From assembly GCF_963676685.1 (NCBI RefSeq), contig NC_092344.1, forward strand, positions 45,468,830-45,532,829: 64,000 nucleotides of DNA, read 5' to 3'. A program made the translations under genes and the position numbers. The first letter of the stretch is position 1. Each line of letters opens with the position of its first letter. The notes beneath the pieces were generated by a model. That model saw nothing but the letters and a program-made list of their open reading frames with translations. It was not told where the DNA came from and made no database searches. The DNA is from Mytilus edulis (Eukaryota > Mollusca > Bivalvia > Mytilida > Mytilidae). Shown piece by piece: positions 55,571 through 64,000 of this stretch.

Positions 55571-56640
55571 ATGTATAAGCTTGTGATATCAATAAAAATA
55601 TACTCAAACAAGCTAGATGTATGCTAGTTACATCAAAACGCAGAATATTTCTTTTGTTTCTTTTCATTAACTATTCCTTTCTCTGTTTCAAGAATAATTC
55701 AAAGCCTGATTTATCATTTTTTTCCTAAAGATTAAGCTATCTTCAATGTTTGTTTCTCTGATATTCTTTAGGGGTTATAGCTTACTATCGGACTTTGCCC
55801 AGCTTATCAAAGCATGCATATTTCTTTTAGATTATTCAACTATTTAACATTTGTTCTACTAATCAGTAAACAATCATTAAATAGGAACACTTCACGTTGA
55901 TGTAAGCCTGTCTTCTCTTTCTTATTAGGGTCGTGAACCTCGTACAATCTACAGTAACACACCAGTCGTCTATGAGGTAATGCTAGTTGCTGGAATAAAT
56001 AATCAACATGTTTTATAATTGTAATGAATCTGATTAACTCACAGACATACCTTTAATGAAATTTGTCTAGACAAAAGCCTTTTAGTATTCAGAATTTCTT
56101 TACAGTGCAGAGGGTATTTTCAGACTGAGGAGGTCTGCTTATAGCAGATATGGATGCATTTTTACTGTAAATGTGTTCAAAGTTATGTCAGTTTAAGTTA
56201 TAATGTAAATGTGTTAGACTTTTTTTCCCAGGTGCATAACCTTCTTAAAGTTGCTGATGATTAAAAACTTACAAAGTAAGCTGTTTATATTCAAATAACT
56301 TAAAATATGCATTTTAAACCGGCAAACAACAGTCAAAATACATTAAGATAATATGCGATATTATCGCTATTTTGTGCATTTTTCCTTTGATCTTTTTTTG
56401 TGATAATTTTCATATCATGCTACTCGCTTGAGATGGAAAATTATCGCTAGAAACTAAGCATGCACGTGGCGTTGTTAAATGAAATTGACATGAAATTGAC
56501 AACGTCGTCATAGGTAAAATAGCGATAAAAAGATTATCATTGTTCATCTCAACTCGATTGCCTTTCTCGCTTTCGCCGTCCCGGCTCAAGCGAGAAAATC
56601 AATCTCGTTAAGATGATCACCGATAATCTATAAATATCAA
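55571..56640. other. intergenic, no gene seen; weak inverted structure at 56350-56640
   Basis: GAAAATTATCGCT / AGCGATAAAAAG and TCGCTTGAGATGG / CCGGCTCAAGCGA suggest a degraded foldback repeat around 56350-56630. Confidence 0.4.
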
Positions 56641-56990
56641 ATGCATTTATCAGTGAAAATTGTCAACAATGTGATCAAATCCATCATTAATCCCCCTTTC
56701 TCCATCAGAAAGAAGAAAGTCACATTACGAACTTCATTTTTCTTCATTTTAAAGACATATTTTTCATGTTTCAATATGTTTTGTGAGTGTAGACATCTTA
56801 GACAGGTATACACCTATTTATTTGGATACTTGGTGTACTCAAGACATCCCACACTAGTAACTATGTTCTACGTTTATTTTCTAAGTTTACCATCACTTAC
56901 TGGTTTCTTGCCAACTATCGTCTGCTCGACCTTCATGACTTGAGTCACATGATCCACGCCAGCACGGAATTTTGTCAGTTTGATTCGGTC

Positions 56991-57482
56991 ATATATCACT
57001 GTGTCTAAACCACACCGGCAAAATTTGTTCGGACTCGATGGTATCTAACATCCGGCACAATGACGGAACATTAATAGTCAGAAGAAAGCTAGGTTTCTCC
57101 TTATTTTCTTATTTTTTTTTATGATATCGAAGAATATATATACATATACAACTATTTTCTATTGTGATATGCAATATTTTCTACAACCGTTCTATATTAA
57201 CGGAGAAATAAGTCAAAATGCATGTCAAAATGACGAATTGAGTGAACCTTGCCTCGAAATTGTTTAATTTCTCGTTAAATTGTTCACATTGTACGGAAAG
57301 AAAGGTACGGGAAGATAGATATTGACACGGAGATTGCAAATTTAGTTGTTATGAGCATCTCAATAATTGTATTTCTGTGTATGGAACGAAAGAAAAGGGT
57401 CATGTCAAATTAAAATAAACCGGTTTCGTCAATGTTGTGACTACACAATCACCCGGTTTCGTCTATATATATCACCCGGTTT
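56991..57482 (+). repeat. left arm of the long inverted repeat
   Basis: Landmarks GTGTCTAAACCACACCGGCA, CATCCGGCACAATGACGGAA and GTACGGAAAGAAAGGTACGG; complements at 61600-61107. Confidence 0.88.
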
Positions 57483-58007
57483 TTTTTTGTTTTTTTTAAC
57501 AAACAATTTATGAAAAGAAACTTTGGCACGGATCTGAACATTGTCTTTCGAGAATTTAAATATATACTTATTGTAAAGTAAAAACTTGGCGTGTTAAAAT
57601 CTATTTTAAACGGGCACTTTTGGACAAAGTTTATAATTATAATAATACACATTTTCCTAATGAAAGGCGTATCCCTTATTTCACTTAACTTCAAACTAAT
57701 TTTAAATGGAATATAAATACTGAATAGCAAACACTGGTATCTAATTATTTTGTAACATTATTATATTTTCTTTGTTTATAATATTAGTATGTAAAGATGA
57801 AAAATAAAAGGATGTGTTTTGATTGTGCCATAATTTTAATTTACTACTAGAACACACCCGTGATATCGCGGGTCCGTGACTGAATTAAAGTATATAACTA
57901 TGCGCAAGCCTTATCTTAGTATTAGTACTGTCATCTGATAAAGTCATGCCGATTATAAGATACATAATTTTCTCTGCTTTCAAATCTTTCTGTTTGAACC
58001 CGTCGAA

Positions 58008-58565
58008 TTGGAACTTATCAATTATTGGTACATTTGTAATATTAAATATTTGGAAAACAAAAGGACCTGGAATGGAGTATTTTTTAATCAACAGCATTGT
58101 CCTATATTAGTTATAAATAAAGTTGAATTCTTTGATTCGCTGTTTTACGTCATGCCCGCTAACAAATTGAAACTTATTTTTAGTCCAGATTTTTAGTATT
58201 CGTATTGTTATCTTAGAAAGTCTTACGGATTAAAATACTACAATAGGTAACAATTTGACTATTTAGTAGTGTCAACCCTGTGATTATGACCCGTTTATAT
58301 AGCATATTAATCCTGAATACACCGTTTGGTGGTGCGCCTGTCAGATGCGGAACGTACAGATAAGGTAATTGGTAACAGGTGATTATACTATTGGTATCGG
58401 TATCGGACTCGACCCGGAACTTCCTAATTATTGGCGATATTAATTACGTGGAAAACAAAAGGGCCTGGAGTGGTGTAATTTTTAATCTGCACCTTTGTAC
58501 TATATTAGTTGTATATAAAGTTGAATTCTTTGATTCGTCGTTTTTACGTGATGACGGCTGACAAA
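58008..58565 (+). repeat. diverged direct pair inside the long inverted repeat
   Basis: About 58008-58190 and 58425-58565 share GGAAAACAAAAGG.CCTGGA, ATTAGTT.TA.ATAAAGTTGA and ATTCTTTGATTCG. Both give a short similar frame (ENKR.W.GV.FN, KVEFFDS), but the repeat is more simply non-coding. Confidence 0.55.
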
Positions 58566-59524
58566 TTGGACCTCGTAATTTTAGTATTATAGATACTATA
58601 TTATATACACTTAGTTTACAATATTTATTATCAATTATTAATACATTTATGCATTCAATCATTGACGAAAAGTCCCAAACCGACTATAGTCTATACTGTT
58701 CTGCACAAATTAATCATGCATGCAGTCCTGCCAGATTTTCTGGTACTATATATACTGTGTTACTTGCGCACTAAAGAGAGTTTTCACACTTAAGCATCCA
58801 TAACATAGCAGTGAGATTTGTAACTTTCTCCCCGTTTCTGGTAGGCACATTTATTTTCATAGGCATGTTTTTCACATTATTTTTACAGTTCAAATTCATT
58901 TTTTGTACTGTTCAAATTCATTTTTTGTACAGTTCAAATTCAATTGAAACTTCAAGATAACTTTCGAAAACAATATCTGACAGTTTTGTATTTTCAATGT
59001 GAATAAAAATTGGTTTGCGAAACATGACCGTCATTTATATCTAGGTCTTATTAAGAAGAAGTGACGGTAACCACTTATCCCATAAACATTGACAATGAGA
59101 CAACTTTCTTTTAGACACAAAAATTATGTTGAATTAATCAAGTTTAGGTCAGCGTATGCCTTAAACAATGAGAAGAACACACAAACTGCATGAAAGCAAG
59201 CTATAACAGGGCCCTAAATTATAAATGTAAAACAATTCAAACTTGGCAAGAAAACTACCTGCCGATTTTATGTTCAAAACGCATATGGTATAAAGCAACC
59301 AAAGACAACCATGGAATTACAAACGTGTGATTCCGGAATGGACTGAGTCAAAGTGTTGTCGCTGACACAAACAGTACAACAAAAGTACAAATAATAAAAA
59401 ATGATGAAAAAACCTTAACTCGTCCGATGACAGAGCCTGTATAGTAAATGCGCGATGTGTGCCAAAACTTGTATGATAGTTAAAATTATCCCTTAAATAC
59501 AATAAATATACATGACTTTGTATT

Positions 59525-59690
59525 CGCAGCTTACTATGAAGTCCACTATCACTGAACTAGTATACATATTTATTAAGGGGCCAGCTAAAGGACGCCACCG
59601 GATGCGGGAGTTTCTCGCTTCATTGAAGACCCACTGTGGCCTTCGGCTGTTTTCTGCTCTATGGTCGGGTTGTTGTCGCTTGGAATTTGT
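59525..59690 (+). repeat. R4 repeat fragment
   Basis: CACTATCACTGAACTAGTAT, GGGGCCAGCTAAAGGACGCC, GGGAGTTTCTCGCTTCATTG and GGTCGGGTTGTTGTCGCTT. Confidence 0.7.
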
Positions 59691-59786
59691 ATGAACTTTT
59701 AATGTTGATAGACATTTTTAAATAATCTGCTGTTTTTTTTATTAAGATAAGCTGTCCTGAAGTTACGGTGCGACATGTTTATGCTG

Positions 59787-59868
59787 GACAGACGGATAGA
59801 TAGACGGACAGACGGACGGAAGGAAGGACAGACGGAAGGAAGGACGGACGGACGGACGGACAGACGGG
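59787..59868. repeat. GACG/GGAA-type microsatellite
   Basis: Imperfect tetranucleotide array of GACG, GACA and GAAG words. The minus-strand frame at 59699-60088 reads it as RPSVRPSV-type low complexity and is rejected as a gene. Confidence 0.9.
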
Positions 59869-61106
59869 TGTATACAATAATACGTCCTGTCAAAATTGGG
59901 ACGGGCGTGTAAAACGCATAAATTTGAAAAAAATAACTCGTTATTAAAGGTGAATAAGTTTTATTAGGATATCGCCCAAGTCGATTTATTTGTATATTTG
60001 TCTGCCTTATCATTTTTGCTATATAACTTTTATATATATTTGAAAAAAATGTATAGAAATCGATAAAAAAGAACTTGATATTCGGCATTTATTATAACAA
60101 ACATAATCCAACTCACATAATCCGATTTCCCGGGTGTCCCTGTTTTCTCATTTCTTACAATATTTTAATTCGGTATACACTTTATAAGATAAGTGGCGAA
60201 TCTAGATGACGTATAGGTTGCACGCCCCGACCCCACCTTTGGTTGCCAAAACTATATTGATTCCTGTATTTAACGATTTTGTAAAGCAAAAAATAATCAA
60301 AATATTGTTCGACTCGCTACGCTCGGCGGTATGTAGAAGTTGTTCGAATTACGTCCACTTTGAAATAAAACGGAATCCGTCAGTCCGTATATATTGTCAA
60401 AATATATTGACCAACGTCAGTGTACGATCATCATAACACAACGGCGACAGTACAGACTCGTTTTTTTTATAGTAATGTTAACAAAATAATTATTATTGAA
60501 TTTTGTCGATGACCTGAGACTATTATACTAATTTGGACATAGCAGTATAGTTACAATAAGGGATAAAAAAATTATTTTAATGCATGGTAGTTGTAATCCT
60601 ACATTCATTTTCTATGTCGATTATGCATGCATATACAGTTGTCTTATTATCAACGTTTATCCTTAAGAAGATTTATTTTTAACAATTGTAGAAAAGATTA
60701 CATACATAGAATGATTAGATTACTTATAAAGGTGTCCATCCTTTTGTGCGAGAAAATCACATATCAATTGTGTGTTTCGATTTTTAAGACCGTAAACTTT
60801 AATTTCAAGTTTAAACATGTTCAACATATTTTCCCATAACTCATATAGAAAACGCATATTTAGAGAGCTTTAATCTCAATATGATGTTAAAAAATTTCGG
60901 AATGCAAAGTAAATTAAAATATTTGTGTTCTATAAGAGTAGGAATTCAAGTTTTTGCTTATTATTTATTTGAATCTGAGACTCATATAAATAATAAGCCG
61001 TTTTCCGGTGAACGAACTTGTTTTCCAACGACCCACAAAACTCCTTTTGAACGCTGAAGTTAAATAATCAATTATAATGTAATGCGATTATAATTTTTTT
61101 TATTTG
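59869..61106. other. interior of the inverted-repeat element, no gene seen
   Basis: AT-rich. A degraded GTGGCGAATCTAG / CTCGCTACGCTCGG piece near 60190-60325 resembles the 32174 MITE family. Confidence 0.4.
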
Positions 61107-61600
61107 ACCAAACCGGGTTATGAATTTTGAAATCTATGACGAAACCGGGTTGTATACATAGACGAAACCGGCCAGTTCCATTTTGACATGACCCATTTCT
61201 TTCGTTCCATACACAGAGATACAATTATGGAGATGCTCATAATAACTAAATTTGCAATCTCCGTGTCAATATCTATCTTCCCGTACCTTTCTTTCCGTAC
61301 AATGTGAACAATTTAACGAGAAATTAAACAATTTCGAGGCAAGGTTCACTCAATTCGTCATTTTGACATGCATTTTGACTTATTTCTCCGTTAATATAGA
61401 ACGGTTGTAGAAAATATTGCATATCACAATAGAAAATAGTTGTATATGTATATATATTCTTCGATATCATAAAAAAAATAAGAAAATAAGGAGAAACCTA
61501 GCTTTCTTCTGTCTATTAATGTTCCGTCATTGTGCCGGATGTTAGATACCATCGAGTCCGAACAAATTTTGCCGGTGTGGTTTAGACACAGTGTATATAC
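61107..61600 (-). repeat. right arm of the long inverted repeat
   Basis: Reverse complement of 56991-57482, with TTGCCGGTGTGGTTTAGACA at its outer end and GACGAAACCGGG words at its inner end. Confidence 0.88.
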
Positions 61601-63834
61601 CAAGTAATATATCTCTGTTTATATCATAGCCATCATCTAGTCTCGATAACCCAGACGCATATATATATAGCGTCTGGGGTGATTAACCGGACTGGTCAGA
61701 TATTTATAGGGGGCGTAACAAATAATTAAATATAGAACATATCTATAAATAGCACTTCCGTTATCCCCATTATATTTAAAAAAAAAATAATAACAACAGT
61801 AAAGATCAGTAAACAGTGTAACGACTAACGTTACATGTATATCTATTAAAACTGACATTCTTGTAGCTGATCCTGTTGCCCAACTTGCAGATGGGCAATC
61901 TTAAAAGAACGATAAAAAAATACTGTAATTAGCGGCGATCTTTTTTTCTGAATTTTTGTCACATGTAAAAAAAAAATTAAAGACATGATTTTTTTTCGTG
62001 GGAAAAATTTGGTTGATTATATCATATAAGGAAACACTGTAGCATGACTGTATAGTGCCCTCCTTATAACAAGTTCTGGATCCGCCACTGGTCGTGTATA
62101 GAGGATACCACGCTCTCTGTGCGCTAAGAGAGGGATCTGTAGGTGGACCGTTGTACATAATCCAATATACCTTAATTTTCTGGCGAGTTATAATTTCTCG
62201 AACATGTATCCCCAACGGGCTATAATTTAGGACCTCATTTTTATAATTATTGTTATTTTTTTTTCGTCCTGAACATTACCATTATTTACCACAAGACGAT
62301 AACCAAGCAACCCAACTTGAAGATCTATTTTTATATTTTAACACACCACGTTTAATATTCTCTTATCTTCATACTATAAACTACCATTTTTCTCTATTTT
62401 CATATTATAGCACACCACTATATATATTCTCTATTCTTTATATTGTATCACATCGTCCTGAACATGCATGAAATATTTGCCACTTGACGTTAAGCAACCA
62501 ACAGTCGGTATATTGTAGCCACGTTAGTCTGTATTCCTTAATTTTAATTTTTATCCATTTTTCTTAGTTTTGTCTCATTCTTATTTCTGTAAATTCTTGT
62601 TATAATTTATGCTTTCCATTTTATAATAATCTTTCAAATATCTGACGCACTGACCTTACTCGAAAAGCACACATCAAGTTACGTTTATGGAAAGAAAAAC
62701 AACTCTAAGATTACAATGTAAAATTTAAAAACCCTGTTTAACAACTTATCACTGGCAGATCAGTGAGATCACACAATGAGTCAACTCAATTTGTATTTAC
62801 AAAATTAACTGATCTTAAAATTGCTAACGACAGAATAGTCTGAATGTTTCACCAATAATCTATATCGCCTAATCCTTTTGGGAAGAAAACATTTGGGGAC
62901 CAACCTTCACACAATACCACTTTGCCAGTCTCCGTGTCTATGAAGAAATACAGAAGTTAACCAGTCATTCATGAAACCCAATACTCTTTGAATGCATGTT
63001 TGAATCAATCACATTGAAAAGGTGGAATGGGATTTATCCCATACTGCATGATAACTTATACAAAAAATAACTGAAAAGTGTATTCTCCTACTACAAACTA
63101 TTATAATATCCATCATGACTTTTGTATAAAAGGGCAGCTTCACAAAAACAACAACTTCGAATTCTCCTGTACATGTGAACCTTTATATAAAATAAGGAGA
63201 TTGCTAATGAGGCAACAACCCAGCAGAGTTCAAATGACATAGATATTCGCAAATAGAATCACTGCTCGGCCTCCAATATTAAGAAAACTCCATACCATAT
63301 AGTTAACTGAGAAGGGCCAGACATGTCAATGAGATACAACGCAAACATGAAAACTGTTAAATTGTTTATATGATTTTTAATTTGTTAATACAAATCTTTA
63401 AAATTCTCCGACATATCTGACAACAATGTGTTTCTTGATGTTTGTTTCATTTACTTAATATATGTCTGTGTACCTTTTTTCGCTTTGTGGTTGCTGTCAA
63501 AATAATGTTAACCCAACATTTTTGATACTGTGATTTATTTATAATGATTGCTGCTGCAGTAATTAAAAAAAAAATCTTTGAATCTTTTTTCTTATAAAAT
63601 TGAAGCTGTTTATGATACAATGAAAATTCGAATATTTATATAGTTTTTTTTAATTCTTCACATTTTACACATAACAACTGTGTCCCGAAATCATCATTGG
63701 TTTGTCTACAAAATAAAGTAAATGTTAAAATCATATTAATTTTTGGTCACCAGCATAGCATATATGAAAAACAAAATGTTTGGAAAAAAACATAAATCAT
63801 ATAGAAATATACATTTAGAAATGTCTTGGTGCAA
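61601..63834. other. intergenic, no gene seen
   Basis: Holds a hairpin ACCCAGACGC..GCGTCTGGGG (about 61648-61680), a MITE end CTGGATCCGCCACTGG near 62078, and a weak reverse R3/R4 scrap near 63190-63300. Confidence 0.4.
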
Positions 63835-63965
63835 GCTGAATTCCGCTACGGGATGCGAGATTATCTCGCTGTGGTGATGACACGACCCATTGGTGGCATT
63901 GGGTTGTTTCCTGCTCTCTTGTCGGGTTAATGTCTCTTTGACACATTCCCTGTCTGTATTCTCTA
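63835..63965 (+). repeat. R4 repeat, diverged 3' part
   Basis: GGATGCGAGATTATCTCGCT, TTGTCGGGTTAATGTCTCTT and GACACATTCCCTGTCTGTAT. Confidence 0.6.
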
Positions 63966-64000
63966 TCAAAATTATGCATGAATTTTTATCATTGTTAAAG

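Larger units (their letters stand above)
56991..61600. mobile_element. 4.6-kb element or fold-back bounded by about 490-bp inverted repeats
   Basis: Arm 56991-57482 and arm 61107-61600 are reverse complements. The outer 425 bp differ at about five positions by eye; the inner 70 bp, with CCGGTTTCGTC words, are more diverged. No transposase found between them. The inside holds a diverged 58.0/58.4-kb pair, an R4 copy and a GACG microsatellite. A clear target duplication was not found. Confidence 0.75.

Noticed and set aside
56641-56943. 100-codon + frame at 56641
   Set aside because: Cys/Phe-rich random-like composition, no domain words, no splice context, repeat-rich surroundings.
59699-60088. 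129-codon minus frame with RPSVRPSV repeats
   Set aside because: Translation of a tetranucleotide microsatellite.

Overview
This is nuclear DNA from a repeat-rich, AT-rich animal genome. The intron-split genes, the fibrinogen-related domain (FReD) gene family and the dispersed repeats all point to a bivalve mollusc. Several repeats look like those I associate with marine mussels (Mytilus); that assignment is from memory and is inference. There are no operons, ribosome binding sites or CRISPR arrays.

The main host-gene content is a tandem cluster of three FReD lectin-like genes on the + strand. Copy A is only the last two coding exons (192-2631), its 5' part lying before the window. Copy B (6686-18008, 6 exons, 293 aa) and copy C (21216-30281, 7 exons, 310 aa) are complete by splice logic: every proposed exon has AG/GT borders, the phases match throughout and no frame breaks. 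Each has a short N-terminal hydrophobic exon, a small Cys-bearing linker exon, and a FReD spread over four exons. Copy C has one extra 42-nt exon. The spacers between genes are also homologous, so gene plus flank was duplicated as a unit. The introns hold MITEs, foldbacks and dispersed repeats. A broken Merlin/IS1595-type transposase (about 4145-5135) sits in the A-B spacer.

From 30.3 to 35.7 kb I see no gene, but there is a perfect 47-bp-arm hairpin (33731-33898), a small MITE with 5-bp target duplication (32174-32340) and a four-times-repeated 14-nt motif. A 6.8-kb PIF/Harbinger transposon follows (35677-42437): matching terminal inverted repeats, subterminal ACGTA-rich arrays, a DDE transposase gene (36312-37591, frameshifted) and, on the opposite strand, a six-exon MADF-type DNA-binding companion gene (41643-38340, one nonsense codon and one frame break). 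Its right end, with an adjacent tRNA-derived SINE, is in a near-identical 2.1-kb tandem duplication (41594-43722 and 43725-45843).

The rest (46-64 kb) is repeats: a minisatellite of 70/63-bp palindrome-containing units (46810-47622), a gag-like ORF with two stops, a hAT-like element with perfect TIRs and TSD (51197-52829), LINE 3' fragments, and a 4.6-kb structure bounded by about 490-bp inverted repeats that are almost identical over their outer 425 bp (56991-61600). No host gene could be supported to the right of the FReD cluster.
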